A DNA stretch of 64,000 bases from Pseudoclavibacter endophyticus (GTDB taxonomy: Bacteria; Actinomycetota; Actinomycetes; Actinomycetales; Microbacteriaceae), in NCBI RefSeq assembly GCF_008831085.1, contig NZ_WBJY01000001.1:558001-622000 (forward strand). The letters are read 5' to 3'. The notes under the pieces are model-generated. The model saw only the letters and a list, made by a program, of their open reading frames with translations. It ran no database searches and was not told the DNA's origin. Below, piece by piece: positions 29,309-36,993 of the stretch. The translations under genes and the position numbers were made by a program. Position 1 is the first letter of the stretch, and every line of letters begins with the position of its first letter.

Positions 29309-30297
29309 GACTGCTCCCCGGTCTCGTCGTCGTTGTCGGTTACCTCGTGAAGGCGCACGCCCCCGCTCACGTCGCCGATCGCATCCACCACCGTGTTGCT
29401 GATGCGGTCGGCGTAGCCGAGCTGCCGTGCGAGGCCGAACGCCGCGGTCGGGCCGGATCCGTGGAGGCTCGTGACGCCGAGCGACGCGACGAGTTCGAGG
29501 TAGAGCGACACGTCTTTCAGCATGAGCGTGTTGGTCAGCCCGCCCTCGAGGTAGTCGCCCTTGATGATGTGCGGGAATCGGTTGATCGTGGCGAAGTTCA
29601 CGCCGCTCGAGGCGTTGAGCACGTCGAGCAGGCGCTCGAGATCGAGCCCCGCCTTCTTGCCTGCCACCATGACCTCGGCCGTGGCCGAGAGCGCGATGGC
29701 GTTGAGGAAGTTGTTGAGCAGCTTGACCGTGTGCCCCGCCCCCACTTCGCCGCAGCGGACGACCTTGGTGGCGAAGTGCTCGAGCACGCCGCGCGCGCGT
29801 TCGAGGGCGGCCTCGTCGCCGCCGACCATGAGCGTGAGCGTGCCCTTGTCGGCCGCCGCGGCGCCGCCCGAGATGCCCGCGTCGAGGTACGTGGCCCCGC
29901 GCTCGGCGAGCAAGGCGGCGATGCGACGCGTCGAGTCGGGATTGGCGGTCGAGAGGTCGATGATGATCTGGCCCTCGCGGGCGGCCGCGAGCACGCCGCC
30001 GTCGCCGGCGGGTCCCGAGCCGTAGATCACGGCCTCGACGACCTTGCTGTCGGGGAGCGAGAGCAGCACGAGGTCGCTCTCGCCGGCCACCTGCGCCGCG
30101 CTGGCCGCGGCGGTCGCGCCGGCTTCGCGCGCCGCGCCGTCGCGCCGATCGTGCCCGAGCACGGAAACCCCCGCCTCCGTGAGGCGTTTCGCCATCCGGC
30201 CGCCCATGTTGCCGAGGCCGATGAAACCGACCCGCAGTTCGCCCTCGCCCGAAGCATCCGTGCTCCGAGCATCCGCGCTGTTCGCCGCGTCAGCCAT
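29305..30297 (-). CDS. beta-hydroxyacid dehydrogenase, second copy
   Basis: 330 residues from ATG 30297; the start overlaps the SDR stop by eight bases. A 20-residue Ser/Ala-rich leader precedes the Rossmann motif GFIGLGNMGGRM (24-35). DAGISGG and the catalytic GAGHTVKLLNNFL follow in the right places. It is clearly a paralogue of the enzyme two genes downstream but diverged in most positions, so the pair may act on two successive or stereoisomeric hydroxyacids. Translation is coupled with the cupin gene through ATGA. Confidence 0.88.
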   Translation of the reverse strand: MADAANSADARSTDASGEGELRVGFIGLGNMGGRMAKRLTEAGVSVLGHDRRDGAAREAGATAAASAAQVAGESDLVLLSLPDSKVVEAVIYGSGPAGDGGVLAAAREGQIIIDLSTANPDSTRRIAALLAERGATYLDAGISGGAAAADKGTLTLMVGGDEAALERARGVLEHFATKVVRCGEVGAGHTVKLLNNFLNAIALSATAEVMVAGKKAGLDLERLLDVLNASSGVNFATINRFPHIIKGDYLEGGLTNTLMLKDVSLYLELVASLGVTSLHGSGPTAAFGLARQLGYADRISNTVVDAIGDVSGGVRLHEVTDNDDETGEQS

Positions 30298-31153
30298 TCC
30301 GACGCTCCCTCGCGGCGCGCAGCTCGTCGGCGCCGTAAGCGGCCGTGTCGACCGCGTCGGTGTCCCAGGCCCCGGCGCCGCCCGCGGGCCGCACGGGGTT
30401 GATGATGGATGCTCCGCCATCGGCGCCGACGATCTCACCCGTCGTGTAGGCGGCGTCGTCGGACAGCAGGAACGCGACGACCCCGGCGATCTCGGCGGGG
30501 TCGCCGGCGCGGCGCATCGGCGTCGTGCTCGCGCGCCGCACCATGTCGTCGCCGCCGCCCGTCTGCGAGGCCGCGGCCCGGAACAGCCCGGTGGGCACGA
30601 TGCCGGGCGCAACCGCGTTGACGCGCACCCCGATCGGACCGCCGTACGTCGCGGCGCCCTTGACGAGGCCGGTGACCGCGTGCTTCGACGTGTGGTAGGC
30701 GAGGAGATCATGCCCGGCACGGCGGCTCGCGATCGAGGCGGTGACAGCGATGGCGCCGCTCGCCCGGCGGTCGCGGTAGTGGCGGAACGCCGCGCGCAGT
30801 CCGAGGAACTGCCCGACGACGTTGACGCGCATGACCCGCTCGAAGTCGGCGAGCTCGATGTCTGGCAGGAACTCGAACGAGCCGAAGATGCCGGCGTTCA
30901 GGTGGAATCGGTCGACTTGGCCGAACGCGTCGATCGCGGCGCGCATCGACGCATCGACGTCGTTCTCCGACGATACGTCGCCGACAACGCCGATCGCCTC
31001 GGGGAGTGACGCGGCGACCTCGTGCACGGCGTCGCTGAGGTCGACGGCGACGACCTTCGCTCCCTCGGCGGCGAGACGCTCGGCCGACGCTCGCCCGAGG
31101 CCACTCGCGGCCCCCGTGACGAGCGTGACGAGCCCTTCGAATCGATTGTTCAT
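30290..31153 (-). CDS. short-chain dehydrogenase/reductase
   Basis: 287 residues from ATG 31153 with AAAGG upstream; an in-frame ATG at 31237 is unlikely. TGAASGLG (13-20) is the cofactor loop, HLNAG replaces the usual NNAG, and the catalytic set is Ser in VTASIAS, Tyr and Lys in YHTSKHA. The C-terminus carries an extra 30 residues rich in Ala/Asp. Classical SDRs of this type oxidise secondary alcohols or diols. It sits between the MBL hydrolase and the hydroxyacid dehydrogenase in one operon. Confidence 0.88.
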   Translation of the reverse strand: MNNRFEGLVTLVTGAASGLGRASAERLAAEGAKVVAVDLSDAVHEVAASLPEAIGVVGDVSSENDVDASMRAAIDAFGQVDRFHLNAGIFGSFEFLPDIELADFERVMRVNVVGQFLGLRAAFRHYRDRRASGAIAVTASIASRRAGHDLLAYHTSKHAVTGLVKGAATYGGPIGVRVNAVAPGIVPTGLFRAAASQTGGGDDMVRRASTTPMRRAGDPAEIAGVVAFLLSDDAAYTTGEIVGADGGASIINPVRPAGGAGAWDTDAVDTAAYGADELRAARERRNG

Positions 31154-31199
31154 GGCGCCTTTCTGGTGGTCTGGTTTCGCGGACTGGTGGCGGGCGGGG

Positions 31200-31997
31200 T
31201 CAGCCGATCCTGGCGAGAAGGCCGGGGAGCGGGCCATCGTCGATGACGCCGAACCGGCTCAGCGTGCCGGGGTCGTGGCCCGACACCACGTGCTGCACGG
31301 TGCCGTCGGCCTCCCACGCGTGGAGCAGGTCGAATCCCGCATACATGGCGGGCAGGTCGGCGACGAACGCGAACGGCACGTCGTCCTCGTACTCCTCGTA
31401 GTAGTGCACGGCGTCGGAGGCGAGGGCGACGCGACCGGCCGCGGTGTCGACGAGCACGACCGACTGGCCGGGCGTGTGGCCGCCGACGCGGACTATGCGC
31501 ACGCCGGGCGCGATCTCGAGCTCATCGCCGAAGGTGCGCATCCGCCCCTCGTCGTGCACGCGGCGTAGTTCGGCGAGCTCGGCGTCTTCGACCGAATGGT
31601 GGAACTGGGCGCGCCGCTCCATGCCGCTCGTCCAGAAGGCGTACTCGGCGGCCGCGATCGTCACGCGTGAGCCGCGGAAGAGATCGAGATTGCCGATGTG
31701 GTCGTAGTGCGCGTGCGTGACGAGCACCTCGGGGCCCGATGCGGGGTCGACGCCGAGTGCCGCGAACGCGTCGGCCGGGTGCACGAGGAAGGTGCGGTTG
31801 CGGTTGGCGCCGCCCTCGCTCGAGAAGCCAGTGTCGACGACGATGGTCCGATCGCCCGTCTCAATGAGCCACACGAAGTAGTCCATGTCGATCGGGTCGT
31901 CGGGGCGCCCGTAGATGCTCCAGTTCAGGTAGACCTCGGACTTGCGCCCCTGGCGGGTGCCGTAGCGCACGATGCTCACGCGGTTCGTCTGCGTCAT
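31200..31997 (-). CDS. metallo-beta-lactamase-fold hydrolase (lactonase-like)
   Basis: 265 residues, first gene of a seven-gene minus-strand operon. The metal motif H95-A-H97-Y-D99-H100 is complete, with a further His in GGHTPGQS (near 172), Asp in ASDAVHYY and a C-terminal His in VSGHDPG. Size and the opening (YLNWSIYGRPD) place it with N-acyl-homoserine-lactonase-like enzymes (AhlD group). In this operon, with PcaC-type proteins, it may open a muconolactone-like ring rather than quench quorum signals; this is inference. Confidence 0.85.
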   Translation of the reverse strand: MTQTNRVSIVRYGTRQGRKSEVYLNWSIYGRPDDPIDMDYFVWLIETGDRTIVVDTGFSSEGGANRNRTFLVHPADAFAALGVDPASGPEVLVTHAHYDHIGNLDLFRGSRVTIAAAEYAFWTSGMERRAQFHHSVEDAELAELRRVHDEGRMRTFGDELEIAPGVRIVRVGGHTPGQSVVLVDTAAGRVALASDAVHYYEEYEDDVPFAFVADLPAMYAGFDLLHAWEADGTVQHVVSGHDPGTLSRFGVIDDGPLPGLLARIG

Positions 31998-32044
31998 CGC
32001 CTGGTCTCCTCGTCGGTCGTCATCGGCCGGTCGTGCTCTCGCCG

Positions 32045-32073
32045 AGCGTATTGATTGTCTGACAAAAGGTCAA
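32045..32073 (-). promoter_or_regulatory. promoter with TTGTCAGACAA operator between -35 and -10
   Basis: Read on the minus strand: TTGACC (32068-32073), exactly 17 bases, TACGCT (32045-32050). The spacer contains the perfect palindrome TTGTC-A-GACAA (32055-32065; TTGTCTGACAA on plus). A repressor bound here would block RNA polymerase directly. It drives the MBL-SDR-dehydrogenase-cupin-CMD operon. Confidence 0.8.
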
Positions 32074-32107
32074 CGATGTTGTCGCGCGTCTCATGTGTCG
32101 GCTCGGA

Positions 32108-32118
32108 TTGTCTGACGC
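32108..32118. promoter_or_regulatory. imperfect second operator TTGTCTGACgc
   Basis: Left half perfect, right half degenerate, 43 bases beyond the perfect site. It could be an auxiliary site. Confidence 0.4.
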
Positions 32119-32199
32119 ACGAAGGTGGGGCCTCGGTTCCGCTCGCCCTCACCGATGCTGGCCGAGGATTCGGGGTGCCGGCTGGCGGGGACTTCCGGG

Positions 32200-32230
32200 T
32201 TGTCCTACGTATATGTATAGTCTATATAAG
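32200..32230 (+). promoter_or_regulatory. promoter of sugar-type ABC operon with AT-rich motif
   Basis: TTGTCC (32200-32205), 17 bases, TATATA (32223-32228). The spacer contains TATATGTATAG (32210-32220), identical over 11 bases to the motif at 19994, and TATAG-T-CTATA forms a palindrome with the -10. TTGTCCTACGT at 32200 is also a weak match to the GntR-type site. Confidence 0.65.
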
Positions 32231-32302
32231 TGACTGGCCGTAGGGCCGGCTCCGGACAATGGCGTTCTTGGAGGTCAACATGCCACACCGAGTGGTTCGC
32301 AC

Positions 32303-33916
32303 ATGACTCGTGAAAGCAGCGGAAGGGCCCCGCACATCCCTGTCGTCGCGCGGAAGCCGGGCCTTCATGCCCCCACGCTGCTGCGCGCGTCTGGAGTGAG
32401 CAAACGCTTCGGGGCGAACCGTGCCCTCGATGACGTCGGATTCGAGGTGCACGAGGGCGAGATCATCGCGCTTGTCGGACACAACGGCTCGGGCAAGTCG
32501 ACGCTCGTGAAGATCCTCGCCGGCGTCTACACCGCCGACAGCGGCGACATCACGACCGCAGACGACGAGGTCGAGCTGCACTTCATCCACCAGGACCTCG
32601 GCCTCATCCACGAGCTCAGCGCGGTCGAGAACCTCTGGCTGCGGCCGCAAGCCGGGCGCCACGGCCTGGCCCCGTTCCGGTCGCGGGCCGACCGGGCACG
32701 CGCACGCGAACTCCTCGGCCGCTTCGCCGTCGACCTCGACGTGGATGCCCCACTCTCGACCGCCACCCCGGCCCAGCGCGCGATCGTCGCCATCGCGCGG
32801 GCGCTGGACGGCTGGCGCCACGATCGCAACATCCTCGTGCTCGACGAGCCGACCGAGTCGCTGCACGCGAGCGAGGTCGCAACGCTCTTCACAGCCGTCC
32901 GCAGCGTCGCGGCATCCGGCGCCGGCATCGTCTTCATCTCGCACCGTCTCGACGAGGTGCTCGACCTCGCCGATCGCGTCGTGGTGCTGCGTGAGGGCAA
33001 GCTCGTCGCCGACACTCCCGCCGCCGAACTGGAGCACGATCGCCTCCTCACCCTCGTCACCGGGGCGTCCACCGAGGTCGGCGAGCACACGGGCGCAGCG
33101 CGGCTCGGCGCGGCACCCGTGCTCGAGGTCAAAGGACTCCATGGCGGCGCGGTCGGCGAGCTCTCACTGCGGGTCGTGCCGGGCGAGGTCGTCGGCGTCG
33201 CGGGCGTACTCGGCTCCGGCCGCGAGCACGTCGCACCGCTGCTGTTCGGCTCGCTACCGTCGGAGGCGGAGGTATTCCGCGTGCACGGCGAGCCCTCAGT
33301 TTCGCCGTCGCCCGCGAAGAGCCTCGCGCGCGGCGTCGCCTACGTCCCCGCCGACCGAGCCAAGTTCGGCGCGATCCCGTTGTTCACAGCGCGCGAGAAC
33401 ATGACGCTGCCCGAGCTCCGCTCGCTGCGCACGCGGCACGGCACGGTGCACGAGGGGCGCGAGCGCCACGAGGCCGAGCGGCTCGTCGCCGACTTCGATG
33501 TGCGGCCAAGCAACGCCGAGCAGCTCTTCGGCCAGTTCAGCGGCGGCAACCAGCAGAAGATCGTCTTCGCAAAGTGGCTGCGCGATCGGCCCCGGCTACT
33601 CATCATGGAGGAACCGACGCAGGGCGTCGATATGGGCGCCAAGCAATCGATCTACGCGACGGTGCGGCGCGCGGCGGCCGAGGGCACGGCCGTCGTCGTG
33701 TGCTCGTCCGACGCGAAGGAGCTGTCGAAGATCTGCGACCGAGTCGTCGTGCTGCGCGACGGCCACGTCGCGGCCGAGCTGCCGCGCGATGAGCTCAGCG
33801 AGGCACGGATCATCGCAGAGGGCTATGGCCTCACCGAATGGGCGTTGCACGAGACGACCACAGCACCCACCACTCGGGCGACGACGCCCGACCCCCTCGA
33901 GACGGAGCACGCATGA
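32303..33916 (+). CDS. sugar-type ABC importer ATPase with two nucleotide-binding domains
   Basis: 537 residues, RbsA/MglA layout. The N-half has Walker A GHNGSGKST, a degenerate signature (STATPAQRAIVAIARAL) and Walker B ILVLDEPTES. The C-half has the family's degenerate P-loop (GVLGSGRE), a canonical signature SGGNQQKIVFAKWL and IMEEPTQGVDMGAK. This is normal for the CUT2 class, where only one site is fully competent. CUT2 systems import monosaccharides, but members are also used for purines, autoinducers and aromatic acids. The permease follows with an ATGA overlap; the matching binding protein lies 6 kb away on the other strand. Confidence 0.9.
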   Translation: MTRESSGRAPHIPVVARKPGLHAPTLLRASGVSKRFGANRALDDVGFEVHEGEIIALVGHNGSGKSTLVKILAGVYTADSGDITTADDEVELHFIHQDLGLIHELSAVENLWLRPQAGRHGLAPFRSRADRARARELLGRFAVDLDVDAPLSTATPAQRAIVAIARALDGWRHDRNILVLDEPTESLHASEVATLFTAVRSVAASGAGIVFISHRLDEVLDLADRVVVLREGKLVADTPAAELEHDRLLTLVTGASTEVGEHTGAARLGAAPVLEVKGLHGGAVGELSLRVVPGEVVGVAGVLGSGREHVAPLLFGSLPSEAEVFRVHGEPSVSPSPAKSLARGVAYVPADRAKFGAIPLFTARENMTLPELRSLRTRHGTVHEGRERHEAERLVADFDVRPSNAEQLFGQFSGGNQQKIVFAKWLRDRPRLLIMEEPTQGVDMGAKQSIYATVRRAAAEGTAVVVCSSDAKELSKICDRVVVLRDGHVAAELPRDELSEARIIAEGYGLTEWALHETTTAPTTRATTPDPLETEHA

Positions 33917-35022
33917 CCACCATCGACCCGAACCGCGAGGCGCCGGCCGACTCCGGTGGAGCCGCCCCCCAAAAGGGTGCGGCGGTGCCCCGCGTGGCGG
34001 TGACGCCCACGAATCGTGTGCTGCGGGCCCTGTCGTTCCGCAACATCAGCGCAATCTACATCTTCATCGCGCTGTTCATCATCTTCGCCATCCTGACGCC
34101 AGACACGTTCCTTCAGCCGGGCGTATGGCGCACGCTGCTCGACGCGCAGGCCATCACGGTACTCACGGCCTGTGCCGTGCTGCTGCCGCTCATCACTGGC
34201 GCTTTCAACCTCGCCATCGGGGCAGAGGTCGGGCTCGCGGGCATCCTCGTGGCGATGTTCATGTCGAGCCTCGGGCTACCGGTGCCCGTCGCGATGCTGC
34301 TCACGCTCGCGGCCGGCGCCCTCGTCGGCGCGATTTCGGGCCTCATCATCACGAAGGGAAAGATCGACTCGTTCATCGCGACGCTCGGTATCTCGTCGAT
34401 CCTCACGGCGGCCATTGCCTGGTTTTCCGGCGGTCAGCAGATCCTGGGGCTGCCGACGGAGTTCCGCATCGTCTCACTCTCGAACGTTGCGGGAATCACG
34501 ACTCCCGTCATCATCATGCTGGTCGTCGCGTTCGCGATCTGGTACGTCACGGAGCGCACGCCGCTCGGCCGACGAATGTACGCGAGCGGGTTCAACAAGG
34601 ATGCCGCGCGCCTTGCCGGCATCGACGTCGCGCGGCTGCAGATCGGCGCGCTCGTGGCCGGAGGTGTGGTCGCGGCGCTCGCGGGCATCCTGCTGTCCTC
34701 GCGAATCAACGCGGGAGACCCGACGCTCGGTCCGAGCATGCTGCTGCCCGCGCTGTCGGCGGTGTTTCTCGGGTCGACGCAGTTTCGCGGCGGGCGCTTC
34801 AACGTGTGGGGAACGGTCATCGCGGTCTACGTGCTGGCCGTGGGTGTGAAGGGACTGCAGCTCATGGGCGCGCCCGGATGGATCAATGACCTCTTCAACG
34901 GCGTCGCGCTGCTGCTCGCGGTCGGCCTCTCGCGAATGGAGCGCACCGCTCGCCGCACGGGGGCAATCCGCCGGGCGACGACGTTCGGCCGCGGTGGGCG
35001 CGAGCCGCGATCGACCGAGTAG
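33913..35022 (+). CDS. sugar-type ABC importer permease (RbsC-like)
   Basis: 369 residues from ATG 33913 (ATGA overlap with the ATPase). A 45-residue Pro/Ala-rich cytoplasmic leader is followed by about eight to ten hydrophobic segments, with the RbsC hallmark region LPLITGAFNLAIGAEVGLAG and the loop RRMYASGFNKDAARLAGID that contacts the ATPase. The C-terminus is basic. It ends in front of a long inverted repeat and is convergent with the 12-kb minus-strand run. Confidence 0.9.
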   Translation: MTTIDPNREAPADSGGAAPQKGAAVPRVAVTPTNRVLRALSFRNISAIYIFIALFIIFAILTPDTFLQPGVWRTLLDAQAITVLTACAVLLPLITGAFNLAIGAEVGLAGILVAMFMSSLGLPVPVAMLLTLAAGALVGAISGLIITKGKIDSFIATLGISSILTAAIAWFSGGQQILGLPTEFRIVSLSNVAGITTPVIIMLVVAFAIWYVTERTPLGRRMYASGFNKDAARLAGIDVARLQIGALVAGGVVAALAGILLSSRINAGDPTLGPSMLLPALSAVFLGSTQFRGGRFNVWGTVIAVYVLAVGVKGLQLMGAPGWINDLFNGVALLLAVGLSRMERTARRTGAIRRATTFGRGGREPRSTE

Positions 35023-35129
35023 GCCTCCAGCAGCCGATCCCGCGAGAACGCATCACGCCGGTCGATCATTCTGGCCGGATGCTCCGGATGGCGCAGTCCG
35101 CGAATAGGCCGAGCGTATTCCGCAGTCGG

Positions 35130-35179
35130 TTGATGAGTTTCGGCGGCTACGCTGCGCGATAACCGCCGAAACCCATCAA
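35130..35179. repeat. long inverted repeat between convergent operons
   Basis: Arms TTGATGAGTTTCGGCGG (35130-35146) and CCGCCGAAACCCATCAA (35163-35179) pair over 17 positions with one mismatch around a 16-base loop containing gctgcgcg. It probably serves as a bidirectional terminator. The GTTTCGGCGG...GCTGCGCG...CCGAAAC composition recalls short intergenic repeats spread through Microbacteriaceae genomes. Confidence 0.65.
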
Positions 35180-35235
35180 TCCTTGGACGACTCGAAGGCC
35201 GAAACGCCGGAGCGCCCGAGTCACCGCGAGCCGCC

Positions 35236-36993
35236 TCAGCGGCCGAGGACGGCCCGGAGCGCCGCGCCCAGCCATTCGGCCGCCTCGTCGGCCGCCGCCG
35301 GTGCGCGGCTCGCGCGCGCCGCGACGTGCAGATCGGGCCGTACGACCAGCACGCCGGAATCCTCGATCTCGCGCAGCTGCGCCCACGTGCCGTACGGGTC
35401 CTCGACGGGCTGCCCGGGGCCGATCGAAACCACGCCGATGGCCAAGCCGAGCTCGTCGGCGACGCGCGTCGCAGCATTCGCCCACACGTCGCCGCCGATG
35501 CCCGTCACGATCGCGAACTCGCCCTTGCCGGCCAGGTCGAGCGTCGACGTCTTCACGCGATTGACCTCGACCCACGCGTGGGGCAACTTCGCGCCCGGCC
35601 ACGTCGTCGGCTGCGCATAGAGCTCCCGGTCGAGGGTGAACTCGGGCTCGGGCGTGCCGTCGGGCACGACGGCCCCCGACGCGTACCGGTGGTTGTGCTC
35701 CACCCCGTGCGCGTCGAACTCGTACTCCTTGTAAGCGATGGCCTCGCGGAGTTGCGCGCGGATTCGCTCGCCGTCGGGCCCCGGCGCCGTGCGCAGGGCG
35801 AGCTGGGCCCGCAGCCTCCCGACATCGCTCGTGTCCTGCAGCTCGAGTGCCTCGAGAATCTTCCCCGTGTCGGCGATCGAGGCGTTCGCGCGCTCGACGA
35901 TCTGCCTCGCGACGGGCGCCCGCTCGGCGTCGTACGACTCGAGCAGCGCCGGCGATGCCGTGCCGCGAAGCACGTGCGCGAGCTTCCACGCCAGATTGTA
36001 CGAGTCCTGGATCGACGTGTTCGATCCGAGGCCGTTCGTCGGCGGGTGGCGATGGACGGCGTCGCCCGCGCAGAACACGCGGCCGCGGGCAATCCGGGTC
36101 GCGTAGTGGTGGTTGACGGTCCACGGCGACGCCGACGTGACCTTCATCTCGAAGTCGTCCGTGCCGACGAGCATGACCGCGAGCTCGCGGATGAACTCGT
36201 CTGACAGGTCCGGCGGGCCCGCCGCGACCTCGTACCCCCACATGAGCATCCACTCGGTCCACGGCTTCACCATGCGGAGCACGCCGAGACCGACGCCCTC
36301 GCGCTCGGCGCCGGGCTGCAGCATCCAGTACAGCACCGCGGGGCGGTGCTCCACGAAGCGCGTGAGGTCGGCCTCGAACACGATGCTCATGGAGCCGCCC
36401 ACGGCGCCCGGCCCCTCATACGGCAGGTCGAGGTCGGCCGCCACCTTGCTGCGGGCGCCGTCGGCGCCGACGAGGAACGTCGACCGGATGCCGTAAGTCA
36501 CGCCCGTGAGGCGATCCTTCACCATCGTGGTGACGCCCTCGTCATCCTGCTCATGGCTGAGGTACTCGGTGTCGAAGCGAACCTTCACCCCGCGCGTCTG
36601 CGCGGCCTGCATGAGGATCGGTTCGGTGACGGTTTGCGGGGCGTCGAGCATGGGGCTGGGGCTCTGCAGCTCGTAGCGGGCACGGCGCGCGGTGTCGGTG
36701 CCCCACGAGGGGATGCGCCCGAGTTCCTCGCCCGCGAGGCTCGTGCAGAACGTCGTGTTGCCCATCCACTCCCACGGCGTCGCGGCGGCCACGAGCGTGT
36801 CTTCGACGCCGACATCGCGCAGCGCCTCCATCGTGCGCTGATTCGTGATGTGCGCTCGCGGGCTATCGCTGAGCCGCGAGTACTTGGTGATGACGGTCGT
36901 GTCGACGCCGTAGGTGGCGAGGAACAGGGCAGCCGACGAGCCGGCCGGCCCGGAACCGACGACGAGCACGTCGGTCGTGAATGCAACGGTCAT
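35236..36993 (-). CDS. FAD-dependent aromatic hydroxylase (TfdB/PheA-like)
   Basis: 585 residues from ATG 36993 (GGAGGA upstream), overlapping the preceding gene as ATGA. The dinucleotide motif VVGSGPAGSSAALF is at about 11-24 and the second FAD motif GDAVHRHPPTNGLGSNTSIQD near 305; the C-terminal 150 residues have the thioredoxin-like domain of phenol hydroxylases. Such group-A enzymes ortho-hydroxylate phenols using NAD(P)H. As the last gene of the run with two VAO-type oxidases, it could hydroxylate their phenolic products. Confidence 0.88.
   Translation of the reverse strand: MTVAFTTDVLVVGSGPAGSSAALFLATYGVDTTVITKYSRLSDSPRAHITNQRTMEALRDVGVEDTLVAAATPWEWMGNTTFCTSLAGEELGRIPSWGTDTARRARYELQSPSPMLDAPQTVTEPILMQAAQTRGVKVRFDTEYLSHEQDDEGVTTMVKDRLTGVTYGIRSTFLVGADGARSKVAADLDLPYEGPGAVGGSMSIVFEADLTRFVEHRPAVLYWMLQPGAEREGVGLGVLRMVKPWTEWMLMWGYEVAAGPPDLSDEFIRELAVMLVGTDDFEMKVTSASPWTVNHHYATRIARGRVFCAGDAVHRHPPTNGLGSNTSIQDSYNLAWKLAHVLRGTASPALLESYDAERAPVARQIVERANASIADTGKILEALELQDTSDVGRLRAQLALRTAPGPDGERIRAQLREAIAYKEYEFDAHGVEHNHRYASGAVVPDGTPEPEFTLDRELYAQPTTWPGAKLPHAWVEVNRVKTSTLDLAGKGEFAIVTGIGGDVWANAATRVADELGLAIGVVSIGPGQPVEDPYGTWAQLREIEDSGVLVVRPDLHVAARASRAPAAADEAAEWLGAALRAVLGR

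Larger units (their letters stand above)
31998..32302. other. 305-bp divergent control region
   Basis: No gene. It holds the promoter and operator of the minus-strand operon (32045-32073), a second imperfect operator (32108-32118) and the plus-strand promoter of the sugar-type ABC operon with its AT-rich motif (32200-32230). The stretch 32229-32302 is the leader of the ABC operon. Confidence 0.8.

Noticed and set aside
31200..31997. Quorum-quenching lactonase as a firm function for the MBL protein
   Set aside because: The fold and metal motif fit, but the operon context favours a catabolic lactone; the motif alone does not define substrate.
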